A DNA stretch of 64,000 nt from Microbacter sp963678825 (GCA_963678825.2 CAXXPB010000067.1:1-64000), one strand, 5' to 3'. Positions 29,257 through 38,723 are shown, numbered from the stretch's first letter. Numbers and translations: made by a program. Notes: generated from the letters alone by a model not told the origin.

Positions 29257-31656
29257 ATGATTTCATCTTTACATTCTTTACGAGTTAAAATAATCACAGG
29301 CTATATCATGCTTGTTGTTTTATTTCTGGTATTGCTTGTTTTTGTGTATATAGAGAATCGTCGGATGTTCGTAATAGATGAACATTCGGAAATGTTATTT
29401 GAACAGCGGAAACAAGCAGAAAATATTTCAATACAGATACTGGATATTTCTTTATTGAGCGAGCAGGTAGCTGTCTGGAATAAAGAAAATATTGCTATTT
29501 TTCAACAAAAGCAGGATCAGGTTATCGACTCATTGAATGAATTACAAAAACGATTGCAGGATGAAAACCAGAGTCAACGCATCGCATCTATTATTTCTGC
29601 ACTTTCAGCGAAAAAAAAATTGACACTTGCAATGACAAAAGATGTGAAAGCTCTACAGTCAACAAATGCAATTATTACCAAACGCATTCCCTCTATAATT
29701 CAACAGACACAACAAGAGAAGCAAAATCTAGCAAAACAGATTGAAGATAATTATAAAACCAAGGACAAAAAGAAAGGTGGCTTTCTCGGTTTGTTTCACA
29801 GCAAAAAGAAGATTAACGATCAAGTAGAAAAGAATAATGATACTATTCTCAGGAAAAATCAAATCCATTCGGGCATTTTACTTCATTCCCTTGTGAGAGA
29901 AATCCAACACACTCATAAAAAGAGGAGTTCTCAACTCTATTCTCGTGTGGACAGTTTGAATCGTCAGAATACTTACCTGAATAATGAGATTAGCAGATTA
30001 ATCACGGCATTTAATGTAGACGAGCAGAATCAGAGACGGCAGAAAGCACAAACTTATCTCCTGGGACAAGAAAGGTCTTTGCAGATCGTTTCTGGTTTAG
30101 GACTTTGTGCGATGTTACTTGCTATTGTATTTTATATAATATTGCATCGCGATTTGAAAAATAGGTATCGCTATCGGCAGCAATTGGAGGAATTGAATCT
30201 AAGAAATGAAGACTTATTGCGTTCGCGTAAGAATATGATGTTATCGGTCAGTCATGATCTTCGTGCACCTCTCTCTTCCATACGCGGCTGTGCTGAATTG
30301 ATGGTTGATGAACGTTACAAGGAAAAGCGAAATCATTTTTGTAATACGATCTTACAATCATCAGATAGGATGATAGGCATGTTGAACGCATTACTTAGTT
30401 TCTATCGATTGGATACGGGAAAGGAGCAACAGGATGTTATGCCGTTTCGGCTTAAGAGTTTAGAAGAAATGTTGGAATCGGAGTTTCGACCATTGGCTCA
30501 AAAAAAGGGGTTGAGATTCATTGTTACATACGAAGGTGAAGATGTTGTTGTTTCAGGAGACCGAAAACGCCTTATGCAAATAGGAAGTAATTTACTTTCC
30601 AACGCTTTTAAATTTACAAAGGAAGGAGAGATTGTTCTGAAACTTTCTTATAAAGAAGAAACTTTAGGAATTGAGATTTCTGATACAGGAGTCGGAATGT
30701 CTAAACAACAGATAGACCGAATTTTTTTGCCATTTGAACGACTGGAAAATGCGGAGACTCATGAAGGATTCGGATTGGGTCTGTCTATTACATTGGGACT
30801 TATCGGGCTATTGAATGGGAAAATTGAAGTAAACAGTGAACCTTCTAAAGGAAGCACTTTTGTGGTTACATTGCCACTTACCTTGACAAATGAACAATCA
30901 CTGAAACGAGTGCCCAGCCAGTCTATAAATATTCCACAGGGAATAAGAGTGCTTGTTATTGACGATGATGCTGTCTTGTTAAAGATGACTCATGATATGC
31001 TGTCCCGTTCTCAAATAAGCTGTGATACTTGTCAGAATGTACAAGAGTTAACAGTGCTAATGAGAAAATACCGATATGATCTGCTCATTACGGATATCCG
31101 GATGCCGGAAATAAATGGCTATGAATTGTTGGAACTATTGAGAGCTTCTGACATTGGGGATTCAAGAACTATTCCTGTTATTGCATTGACAGCACGTGCC
31201 GAGTACCAAGAAGAAAAATTTATAGAATCAGGATTTACTACGTGCCTGTATAAACCATTTTCGATTAATGAATTATTGTCAGCTGTGCAACGTTCCATCA
31301 AATCACTACCGGAAGAACCAGCGTTACAAGCCAATTTCTCAAAATTGCTTTCTGGTGAAAATAATGGGCGCGAGATGCTGGAATTATTAATTCATGAAAC
31401 GGAGAAGCATATGGAAAAACTCAAGGGATGTTTGGAAAATAATGATCGTGAATCAATAATTTTAATGGTACATCATTTACTCCCTTTATGGGAGATTGTA
31501 AGAATGGACTTGCCATTGAATCATTTGAAAGATGCACTTGCAGAAGAAGCTGGCATCACGGACAATGTGAAAAGTGCTCTTGACAAAGTCGTTGAGACCG
31601 GAAATGTGATGATTGCTCAAGCCGCAGAACAGATCAAAAAAGAGGAAAATGAGTAA
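29257..31656 (+). CDS. rteA: RteA-like membrane sensor hybrid histidine kinase
   Basis: 800 residues, start at the ATG 29257. Two membrane spans (about 10-30 and 277-300) flank a coiled-coil-rich sensory region. A HisKA domain follows with phospho-His in LSVSHDLRAPLSS, then HATPase (SNLLSNAFKF, GFGLGLS), a receiver domain (VIDDDAVLLK, phospho-Asp in LLITDIRMP) and a C-terminal HPt-like helical region. This is the architecture of RteA, which in CTnDOT forms a two-component pair with RteB and is expressed from the tetQ operon. Here no tetQ is present; a GH3 fragment lies upstream. Its stop overlaps the rteB start by 8 bp. Confidence 0.87.
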   Translation: MISSLHSLRVKIITGYIMLVVLFLVLLVFVYIENRRMFVIDEHSEMLFEQRKQAENISIQILDISLLSEQVAVWNKENIAIFQQKQDQVIDSLNELQKRLQDENQSQRIASIISALSAKKKLTLAMTKDVKALQSTNAIITKRIPSIIQQTQQEKQNLAKQIEDNYKTKDKKKGGFLGLFHSKKKINDQVEKNNDTILRKNQIHSGILLHSLVREIQHTHKKRSSQLYSRVDSLNRQNTYLNNEISRLITAFNVDEQNQRRQKAQTYLLGQERSLQIVSGLGLCAMLLAIVFYIILHRDLKNRYRYRQQLEELNLRNEDLLRSRKNMMLSVSHDLRAPLSSIRGCAELMVDERYKEKRNHFCNTILQSSDRMIGMLNALLSFYRLDTGKEQQDVMPFRLKSLEEMLESEFRPLAQKKGLRFIVTYEGEDVVVSGDRKRLMQIGSNLLSNAFKFTKEGEIVLKLSYKEETLGIEISDTGVGMSKQQIDRIFLPFERLENAETHEGFGLGLSITLGLIGLLNGKIEVNSEPSKGSTFVVTLPLTLTNEQSLKRVPSQSINIPQGIRVLVIDDDAVLLKMTHDMLSRSQISCDTCQNVQELTVLMRKYRYDLLITDIRMPEINGYELLELLRASDIGDSRTIPVIALTARAEYQEEKFIESGFTTCLYKPFSINELLSAVQRSIKSLPEEPALQANFSKLLSGENNGREMLELLIHETEKHMEKLKGCLENNDRESIILMVHHLLPLWEIVRMDLPLNHLKDALAEEAGITDNVKSALDKVVETGNVMIAQAAEQIKKEENE

Positions 31657-32938
31657 GATTCTGATAATAGAAGATAATGCAGTTCTTTGCCGGATGTTGC
31701 ATAATTGGTTGGATAAAAAAGGATTACAGACAGTGATGGCTGGATCTGTGGTTCAGGCTCTCAAATTGATCAATTCAGCCGGTGTCGATATAATTATTTC
31801 AGATGTTCGATTACCTGATGGAGATGGCGTTGAAAATATACTGAAATGGATGAATAAGGAACAAATTCATATACCGTTTATTGTGATGACGGAGTATGCC
31901 GGAATATCATCTGCCGTACAGGCGATGAAACTTGGAGCCGAAGATTATTTGCCCAAACCAGTTAATCCGGAGAAATTGTACGCATTGATAGAACATCTTT
32001 TACAAAGAAGAAAAAGAGCAAAGCAACCACAAATTCTTCGACGGGAGAGCAATGCAATTCGAGAAATGGAACACAGAGCACAGTTGGTAGCCGTTACTGA
32101 TATGTCTGTTTTGATATGTGGTGACAATGGTACAGGTAAAGAGCATGTTGCGCGTAATATTCATAATGCAAGTCTAAGATCAGATAAACCTTTTATTACA
32201 GTAGATTGTGGAGCCATTCCAAAAGAATTGGCAGCCTCAGAATTTTTCGGACACCTAAAAGGTACATTTACCGGTGCAACGGATAATAAGATGGGATTGT
32301 TACAGGCAGCTTCTGGAGGTACTTTGTTTCTGGATGAAGTGGGTAATCTTCCGTATGAGATACAAGTATTATTGCTGAGAGCATTGCAAGAACATAGTTG
32401 CCGTCCTGTAGGCGGAAAACAGGAGGTAGAAGTTGATATTAGAATTGTGGCCGCTACTAATGAACCTATTGAGACGGCAATTAAAGAGGGACGGTTTCGG
32501 GAAGATTTATATCATCGCCTTCGCGAATTTATTATCAATGTACCGTCACTTACTGAATGTAGGGAAGATATTTTACCTTTGGCGGAGTTCTTTCGGAAAC
32601 AAAGCTGCAATGAGTTTGGTAAAAAGGTAGATCGTTTTAATGCGGAAGCACAAAAGATGTTGCAATCCTACAATTGGCCGGGCAATGTACGGGAATTACG
32701 CCATTGTGTTCGGGGAGCAGTGCTCATGGCAGAAAGTGATACGATTAGTATTGATATTTTAGAAATTGATCGGAATGCAGCGGCAGACAGCCGTAATCTA
32801 AAAATGGAGAATGAGGAGAAAGAAAATATTATAAAGGCTCTGGAGGTGGCCAGGTACAACAAAGCACTTACTGCTTCGCTGTTAAATATCAGTCGTCCGA
32901 CACTTTATGAAAAAATGAAAAAATATGGAATTGGGTAA
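31649..32938 (+). CDS. rteB: RteB-like sigma-54-type response regulator
   Basis: 429 residues starting MSKILIIEDN within the end of rteA. It has a receiver domain with phospho-Asp in IIISDVRLPDGDG, an AAA+ domain with Walker A GDNGTGKEH, a GTFTGA variant of the GAFTGA loop, Walker B LFLDEVGN and FREDLYHRL, and a Fis-type helix-turn-helix at the C-terminus (ALEVARYNKALTASLLNISRPTLYEKM). In CTnDOT RteB activates rteC, starting excision and transfer. The GAFTGA change at position 2 is worth noting, since that loop contacts sigma-54. Confidence 0.9.
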   Translation: MSKILIIEDNAVLCRMLHNWLDKKGLQTVMAGSVVQALKLINSAGVDIIISDVRLPDGDGVENILKWMNKEQIHIPFIVMTEYAGISSAVQAMKLGAEDYLPKPVNPEKLYALIEHLLQRRKRAKQPQILRRESNAIREMEHRAQLVAVTDMSVLICGDNGTGKEHVARNIHNASLRSDKPFITVDCGAIPKELAASEFFGHLKGTFTGATDNKMGLLQAASGGTLFLDEVGNLPYEIQVLLLRALQEHSCRPVGGKQEVEVDIRIVAATNEPIETAIKEGRFREDLYHRLREFIINVPSLTECREDILPLAEFFRKQSCNEFGKKVDRFNAEAQKMLQSYNWPGNVRELRHCVRGAVLMAESDTISIDILEIDRNAAADSRNLKMENEEKENIIKALEVARYNKALTASLLNISRPTLYEKMKKYGIG

Positions 32939-32951
32939 AATCTTTTGTGTA

Positions 32952-32984
32952 TTTGTAAGAAGTCTGATAAATTACGTATCTTTG
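32952..32984 (+). promoter_or_regulatory. Bacteroidetes-type promoter after rteB
   Basis: TTTG at 32952-32955, a 21-bp spacer, and TATCTTTG (TAnnTTTG) at 32977-32984 match the -33/-7 promoter of Bacteroides. It would start transcription around 32990, just upstream of the structured RNA region. Confidence 0.65.
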
Positions 32985-32989
32985 AACAT

Positions 32990-33203
32990 TCAAAAACGAT
33001 ATTAAACGGTAGATAGAACTATCCGTTAAAATATATCATACATAAGTTCGCAAGAAGTTTCAAACAAGAATCTGGTAAATTTAAGTAACAGGAGCCGATT
33101 GCGTGATGCTTATGCTATGCTTTGTCATAGCGTGGGCTTGCGTTATCCTGTTTGGGCTTACCAGAGCCTTTGTTTGAGTAGCGTGAGTTCCACGCTTTTT
33201 TTT
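32990..33203 (+). ncRNA. Candidate structured RNA (sRNA or leader) between rteB and the 33232 gene
   Basis: A promoter upstream and a terminator at the end bracket about 210 nt with no coding frame. Predicted elements by eye are a small hairpin at 33004-33028 and a 12-bp stem at 33108-33119/33126-33137 with three G-U pairs and a CUUUGU loop. A short GGCU/AGCC hairpin lies near 33155-33167, followed by the terminator stem. It could be a free small RNA or a leader that attenuates the downstream gene, whose ATG lies 28 bp after the T tract. I do not recognise the family; it lies in a different place from RteR of CTnDOT. Confidence 0.5.
33180..33203 (+). terminator. Rho-independent terminator
   Basis: AGCGTG (33180-33185), 5-nt loop, CACGCT (33191-33196) and an uninterrupted T tract of nine. 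Textbook intrinsic terminator. Confidence 0.85.
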
Positions 33204-33231
33204 TACTTTTTGCAACAATAACGACAGGAAA

Positions 33232-33633
33232 ATGAAAATACAAGTTGTTGCAGTTGTATATTCGGATGGCAGTTTATGGATAGAAGATCCGTTCGATATC
33301 AATATAGAATCCGGTAAATACGGGATTGGGAACTTAAAGAAACGAGCTGATCTTCTTTTGAACAAAGATAGTTCCTTGATTGCATTACTGGAAGAAAAAC
33401 GGAAAGCGTCATCAGTAAACTATTTGATCAAGACGACTTCTTTAACTTTTGATTTTGTAAAAGGGTTATTCTTATATAATTTGATAGATGAGCTGATTAT
33501 CTACCAAGTTCTTTCCGTGAAAAATATGGACTCTTGTTTATCTGTGCTTACAGACTCGTCGGAATGGGAATTAGTCAAACAACAATCAATAAATCAAACC
33601 CTCTCTCGCCTTACTTATAAAAGAAATAAATAG
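33232..33633 (+). CDS. Hypothetical protein, 133 aa
   Basis: No family recognised. The protein is soluble with alternating hydrophobic strands (IQVVAVVYSDGSLWIEDPF), then helices, ending in a basic tail (RLTYKRNK). It lies downstream of a promoter, structured RNA and terminator, so its expression may depend on readthrough. A strong hairpin follows it. Location between rteB and rteC suggests an element-linked role, but none is assigned. Confidence 0.6.
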   Translation: MKIQVVAVVYSDGSLWIEDPFDINIESGKYGIGNLKKRADLLLNKDSSLIALLEEKRKASSVNYLIKTTSLTFDFVKGLFLYNLIDELIIYQVLSVKNMDSCLSVLTDSSEWELVKQQSINQTLSRLTYKRNK

Positions 33634-33654
33634 CCAGATTGGATACCTAATATG

Positions 33655-33701
33655 AAAAGCGTAAAACGACATTACAAAATGTTAAGTCGTTTTACTCTTT
33701 T
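33655..33701 (+). terminator. Terminator between 33232 gene and rteC
   Basis: A perfect 10-bp stem GTAAAACGAC (33661-33670) / GTCGTTTTAC (33686-33695), extended by five further pairs after one mismatch, ending CTTTT. Confidence 0.72.
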
Positions 33702-33862
33702 GCTTTGTTGGTAAATTCGCAAGGAGAATAAATCGTAATTGTATATGCTTGTATAAAAGTGATATGCGTATGGCTTGCTAAATTATCTCACTTTTTGGAC
33801 TATCTTTTGTCATACTTTATGTATTCATGAAAATAAAATGTGATACCTAAAAAGTAGCAAAT

Positions 33863-34474
33863 ATGGATTATTTGGTGTTGACAAATACAGCATTTTTCAA
33901 ACAAGTAAGCAAAGAAACAGATTACAATGAAATTACGGTTGCCTATAGTGATTTTACAAAAAAAGTATTCAATTTATATACAGGAAATTGCAATATGCAA
34001 GAACTGTTTTTTGTGCTGACATATACAGAAGTCGAACTACAAAGTTTAAGCGAGCATAGTAGGTTGGATTCTTCTAAAAACACCGAGTTATCCCAAAATC
34101 TTGCCTACCTACGTAAAGCTATTCGTTTTATCCATCATATTGTGAGAAATTTACAGACACAGTCTATCCCTTTGTTTTCACTCAATTCCGATATCCAACA
34201 ATCACCTAATTCAAAATTCAGATGGACTGGCAGTGTTGTTGAAATAGTGGAACTTATTTACGGGTTGATTGAAATGCGGAGCATCAACAACGGAGAGACT
34301 CCAATTACTGAATTGGCAAGTTTTGTAAGCGAACAATTTGGCATAGACATCAAAGATTGTTACAGTACCTATGTTGATATAAAACGGAGGAAAAATGACA
34401 GCCGCACCTATTATCTCGATAAGATGCGGGAACGACTAAATCGAAGGATGGAACTGGATGATGAAAATAAATGA
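33863..34474 (+). CDS. rteC: RteC-like regulator of excision/transfer
   Basis: 203 residues matching RteC in layout: an N-terminal helical half (MQELFFVLTYTEVELQSL, LAYLRKAIRFIHHIVRN) and a C-terminal winged-helix half (FRWTGSVVEIVELIYGLIEM...CYSTYVDIKRRKNDSRTYYLDKMRERLNRRM). In CTnDOT, RteC activates the excision operon after RteB induces it. The order rteA-rteB-(two small units)-rteC is as expected, though the excision genes themselves are not in the window. It converges with mobC on the other strand (44 bp apart). Confidence 0.87.
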   Translation: MDYLVLTNTAFFKQVSKETDYNEITVAYSDFTKKVFNLYTGNCNMQELFFVLTYTEVELQSLSEHSRLDSSKNTELSQNLAYLRKAIRFIHHIVRNLQTQSIPLFSLNSDIQQSPNSKFRWTGSVVEIVELIYGLIEMRSINNGETPITELASFVSEQFGIDIKDCYSTYVDIKRRKNDSRTYYLDKMRERLNRRMELDDENK

Positions 34475-34518
34475 ATGAACAAAATCCGTAGCTATCAATT
34501 GGCTCCGGATTTTGTTTC

Positions 34519-36525
34519 TTATTTCTTTTGTAATAAGTACTGTAAATCAGGATTGTTTCTAATTCTCTCCAGTTCATCTGTTACGATTTGTTTTACTTCC
34601 TGTTTAATCCGGTGGTAGTTTTCTTGTATCTGTTCCGACATAAAATCATTTCCCTCTTTATCTGTAAAATCAGTGATGATAGGAATCTTTCGATACTGAC
34701 TCTCTTCCTGTTGTACTTGCTCTGAATCGACTACGATTTCACAATGAAATATTTTTTGATCTATACGTTCGGAGAAATTATCGGCGACAGCACCCACAAA
34801 CATACCTTGAGTCAATCCGGAAATCTTACTGGGTGGAATCAGACTATCCAACTGGGTGTTGATGGATGTTGAAGTATCATTACGGTTAATCGTAATGCTT
34901 TGCCGTTTCTGAAGCACTTTCCCAAAACGTTCCGAAAGTGTTTTGGCCGTATCGCCAACTACTTGCCCGCTGAAAACATTACCCACGGTATTCATCACAA
35001 CCGCTGCTTCTTTATCCCCATAATCGCGTTTAAGCTGGCTAAAATCCTGAAAGCCCAGGCAGACAGCTACTTTATTGGTTCGGGCAGTGGCAATCAGATT
35101 ATCCAACCCTTTGAAATAAATAGTCGGTAGTTCATCGATAATCACCGAACTTTTGAGCTTCCCTTTTTTGTTGATCAGCTTCACGATACGGCTGTTATAC
35201 AGCCCTAATGCAGCGCCATAGATATTTTGCCGGTCGGGATTGTTGCCGACGCAAAGGATTTTAGGTTCTTCCGGATTATTGATGTCCAGGGTAAATTCAC
35301 TGTCGGACATTACCCAGTAAAGTTGAGGTGAAATCATACGGGATAATGGAATTTTGGCACTGGCTATTTGCCCCTGAAGTTGTTCTGCTGCTCCCCCGAG
35401 CCATGCATCCATAAAAGGAGATAAATAGTTCTCCAGTTCGGGATAAGAAGTAAGAATAGGAAATATATCTTCATACCGTCGATTCAAAAATTCAATGGCA
35501 TGAGGGAATGTACAGTATTTCCCTCCCTGATAAATTTTCAGATACCAGATGATAGCCGCAAAGAGAATGATCGGACTTTCCACAAAGAAATCTCCCTGTT
35601 TTTGTACCCAGGTTTTATTTAGGTTCAACATGATGGTGTATGCACTTTCATAGGCATCCGTTATGTCCTCCATGAAATCAGGATGAATCGGATTGCACCG
35701 ATGTGATCGCCGGGGATCATCGAAGTTGATCACGTAAAACTTCGGTTTTACGGTATATCCTTCCAGATGATTAATCAAATGATTGTAGGCAATCATCGAG
35801 AGATCGGGAAATTTGAAGTCATACACATACATGCTATATCCTTTTTCAATCTGTTGTTTGATAAAATTGTTTACCACGGCATAAGACTTTCCGCTACCGG
35901 GAGTGCCTAAAACAGCGGTAGCCCGAAACGGATTGACCACATTGATCCAGCCGTTATTCCATTTTTTCTTGTAATAAAAGCGGGTAGGAAGGTTAATGGA
36001 ATATTCGTTGGCAAGGAATCGTGTTTCCTGCATAAAAGATTCATTCTCGTTGTTGAAGACATCCTCCATCAGGTTGTACTTCAAAAGGCGGCTCATCCAT
36101 AAGCCACCCATCAGAAGACAGGTATAACCGCCTGCCATTAGGCTGATGTAGATTGCGGTTTTGATTTCCAAGGGTAAAGTCAACTCGAGTATCCATCCAT
36201 TGGGAAAGAATAGAATAAAACCGGCACTAACCATCAACCAGATTCTTGTCCATGTGATTTTCTCTCTTTTTACACCTTTTGTCCCGAGGCAAGAGAGTGC
36301 CAATAATACCAGGGCAAACAATTTTGTCAGGAAAGGAGAAGAGAATAAACCGGCAGTCCGATTGAAATTGATCAGTATTTTATCGACTATTCCGATAGGA
36401 ATGTTCCAATAGTGTATTGCTTCGTAGCAGTACCAGTAAATATTGATACAGACCATCACTATACTGACGGCACGCAGAAAATCCATGATTTTTGCCAGTG
36501 CCCTTAAATCATCTTCTTGTTGCAT
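34519..36525 (-). CDS. mobC: Conjugal coupling protein, TraG/VirD4 family (MobC of CTnDOT type)
   Basis: 668 residues. About four N-terminal membrane spans precede the ATPase domain with Walker A (VLGTPGSGKSYAVV) and Walker B (SVIIDELPTIYFKG), then a T4CP C-terminal region. It links the relaxase-DNA complex to the type IV secretion channel. In CTnDOT it is next to mobB; here 2.9 kb of cargo separates it from mobB. The start MQQEDDLRALAKIMDF is near 36525. Confidence 0.93.
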   Translation of the reverse strand: MQQEDDLRALAKIMDFLRAVSIVMVCINIYWYCYEAIHYWNIPIGIVDKILINFNRTAGLFSSPFLTKLFALVLLALSCLGTKGVKREKITWTRIWLMVSAGFILFFPNGWILELTLPLEIKTAIYISLMAGGYTCLLMGGLWMSRLLKYNLMEDVFNNENESFMQETRFLANEYSINLPTRFYYKKKWNNGWINVVNPFRATAVLGTPGSGKSYAVVNNFIKQQIEKGYSMYVYDFKFPDLSMIAYNHLINHLEGYTVKPKFYVINFDDPRRSHRCNPIHPDFMEDITDAYESAYTIMLNLNKTWVQKQGDFFVESPIILFAAIIWYLKIYQGGKYCTFPHAIEFLNRRYEDIFPILTSYPELENYLSPFMDAWLGGAAEQLQGQIASAKIPLSRMISPQLYWVMSDSEFTLDINNPEEPKILCVGNNPDRQNIYGAALGLYNSRIVKLINKKGKLKSSVIIDELPTIYFKGLDNLIATARTNKVAVCLGFQDFSQLKRDYGDKEAAVVMNTVGNVFSGQVVGDTAKTLSERFGKVLQKRQSITINRNDTSTSINTQLDSLIPPSKISGLTQGMFVGAVADNFSERIDQKIFHCEIVVDSEQVQQEESQYRKIPIITDFTDKEGNDFMSEQIQENYHRIKQEVKQIVTDELERIRNNPDLQYLLQKK

Positions 36526-36685
36526 TTCTCAATAACTTTAATGTTTAAGAAGCTAAATTATAGGATATATACGAGGTTTTGAGCGGTTTGTGTTAGATGG
36601 TTGATTGTGGCTTCGGTTTGGATATGTGTGGCGTTGGTGTTGAAAATTAAACATTTAAACTGACGGCTAATCTCTTGTCATGTTG

Positions 36686-36693
36686 TATCTTTG
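36686..36693 (+). promoter_or_regulatory. Bacteroidetes -7 element for the cargo cassette
   Basis: TATCTTTG (TAnnTTTG) 21 bp upstream of the first ATG of the nuclease gene. No clear -33 TTTG at the usual spacing was seen, so the call is moderate. Confidence 0.5.
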
Positions 36694-36714
36694 TGGAAAT
36701 TTTGATTTTAAGAT

Positions 36715-37611
36715 ATGGTTACAATGAGCTTTCTAAAGCCAGCAAATTGGCAGGACTTTCAAATTTTTGTCAAAGACTTGTTGAATGAGAAGTATGAGGG
36801 AGGATTTGACGTGTATGGTCGTAATGGCCAAGCACAAGATGGGATTGATATATTAGGTCGTTTTCATAACGATACCATTGGCATACAGTGCAAACGCCTT
36901 GATATTGACTTAACACTAAAACTGATAACAGATGAAATTGCCAAAACAGATAAATCAGATTTGAAACTGACAAAATATATTTTTGCAACGACATGCCCTC
37001 GTGATAAAAATATACAGAGAGAAATAGTTGAACTAAATACAGAGAGAAGGAACCGCTCCTTATTTGAAATCGAATTATGGTTTTGGGAAACCATTGAAGA
37101 TGAAATAAACAGCAACATCAATATACAGACAAAATATTATGAGAATATCTTTTCAAAAATAGATCCGAAATATAAAGAATCTCATATCTTAGAAGCCATC
37201 CGAACAGGTTTCCATCGACCGGCATTTTTGACCCCATTTCAATTAGAGAATAGCAATAATGACTTTTTTCAAGCAATTCGAGATACGCAAGAATTTCTAA
37301 ATACTGGCAAGTTGAAAAACCGAAACGGAGAATATATTGCAGGATCATTACCCTACAAATGGCTAACAAATCCAGATGATATTCAAGACATGGATAGTGT
37401 GGCAGAATTGCTCCAACAGATTAGGGACTATATAACAAAAGGAATAAAAGCAGGCAGAATAAAAGCATGTGAGGGAAAAGGGGATTGCTTCTGCTTTAAA
37501 GATGGAGGAAAATCCGATATGAAACTCGATGAATTAAGACGGAATTTATTGCTTCATTTAAACTGTGTTTTCACACGTAATAGTATGAGAGAAATTTCCA
37601 TTCGCTTTTAG
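36715..37611 (+). CDS. Predicted PD-(D/E)XK (Mrr/restriction endonuclease-like) protein
   Basis: 298 residues. The N-terminal about 130 residues fit a restriction-endonuclease fold: WQDFQIFVKDLL helix, then GRNGQAQDGIDILG with the putative metal-binding Asp45, then IGIQCKR with Q58-x-K60. This D...QxK pattern occurs in Mrr-like and Cap4-like nucleases. The C-terminal half is helical with a Cys-containing stretch (CEGKGDCFCFKDGG) and is not recognised. It is the first gene of a three-gene run inserted between mobC and mobB, a place where accessory genes accumulate. A DNA-cleaving defence effector is the inference; a target is not visible. Confidence 0.72.
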   Translation: MVTMSFLKPANWQDFQIFVKDLLNEKYEGGFDVYGRNGQAQDGIDILGRFHNDTIGIQCKRLDIDLTLKLITDEIAKTDKSDLKLTKYIFATTCPRDKNIQREIVELNTERRNRSLFEIELWFWETIEDEINSNINIQTKYYENIFSKIDPKYKESHILEAIRTGFHRPAFLTPFQLENSNNDFFQAIRDTQEFLNTGKLKNRNGEYIAGSLPYKWLTNPDDIQDMDSVAELLQQIRDYITKGIKAGRIKACEGKGDCFCFKDGGKSDMKLDELRRNLLLHLNCVFTRNSMREISIRF

Positions 37612-37640
37612 ATATATTAACTTTTAAGATCAATATAATT

Positions 37641-38723
37641 ATGGCATTTACGAGAGCTCTTTTCTATCCGACAATAGATATTGAAAATGAAAACTGGCTG
37701 AAAACGGCTATTTTATTTTGGGATGAAATAAGTACAATTGTCCCTGCCTCTATTGATAATCCGTATCAAGAGCGTGCAACTCAATATTTGCATGATATAG
37801 GCATATTAACTCCTATTGAGGTAAATCCTGAACAAGAATTTATAGAGGAATTGGCCGAAGATACGGTGAACTACCTTAATACAAACGAGGGCTTTCAATT
37901 GCTTACACAAGGAGAGAATGGATATGCTATTCACAGGGATAAATTACCAAGAGACATAAGCCGTTTGTTTGATATTCATCCGGAAAAACTGCCTTATGAA
38001 ATTCAACACCAACTTCGCCACAGAATGACACGTGACGGCTGGTTACGTGTAGATGGTAGTTTTGCGAAATTTTACATGACGCTTCTTGCAAATAAAATAT
38101 GTGAGCATCGAGCAATAGCCCCATTGACAGATAACTCTTTGACATCTAATTTTTCTGATTTGGTTAGACTTGACAACCAAATTGCAATAAATGGACGAAA
38201 TAGGGATTATGATTATCGTCCACACCGTAGAGATCGCTACATTAATTTATCACAAGGGCTTTTGATAAATATGGCAATAGAAGGGATAAGTATCGCTGAA
38301 CCGACTTCGCTGGAGGATGTCGTAAATTTCAAAAGGAGACATCAAGATGAGTTGGGATTATTCAGGAAGAATGTTGCGAACCTTACTAAAGATATTCCTG
38401 CGGATGCTTCGTTTGGACAAATTAAGCAAATGGTGGAAGATGTGTATGTAAACGAATTTTTACCTGGATACAATGGATTAAAAGATGCGTTAAATGGCTC
38501 TGGAATAAAATGGGCAGCTGATAATCTGATGAAGGTGTCTTTTTTCTCAACAAGTGCCACAGCGATACCTACATATTTGCTTGGAGTATCTGTACCATAT
38601 GCCCTTTTAGCGGGTGCAGGAATTTCAATAATTTCATCATTGATTTCTTATAATGTGGATAAGAGAGCTGCGCTAAGAAATAGTCCATACTCTTATCTGT
38701 TGGCGGTTAATAATGGTATATAA
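37641..38723 (+). CDS. Hypothetical protein, possibly DUF6236-like, with C-terminal membrane segments
   Basis: 360 residues. The opening MAFTRALFYPTIDIENENWLKTAILFWDEISTIVP resembles proteins grouped as DUF6236 (my recognition, not a search). The middle is helical and charged. Residues about 310-340 (hydrophobic: AIPTYLLGVSVPYALLAGAGISIISSLIS) could form one or two membrane helices. It begins 29 bp after the nuclease gene, same strand, so probably the same operon. Function unknown. A membrane-anchored or effector component is possible, by analogy with defence operons. Confidence 0.6.
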   Translation: MAFTRALFYPTIDIENENWLKTAILFWDEISTIVPASIDNPYQERATQYLHDIGILTPIEVNPEQEFIEELAEDTVNYLNTNEGFQLLTQGENGYAIHRDKLPRDISRLFDIHPEKLPYEIQHQLRHRMTRDGWLRVDGSFAKFYMTLLANKICEHRAIAPLTDNSLTSNFSDLVRLDNQIAINGRNRDYDYRPHRRDRYINLSQGLLINMAIEGISIAEPTSLEDVVNFKRRHQDELGLFRKNVANLTKDIPADASFGQIKQMVEDVYVNEFLPGYNGLKDALNGSGIKWAADNLMKVSFFSTSATAIPTYLLGVSVPYALLAGAGISIISSLISYNVDKRAALRNSPYSYLLAVNNGI

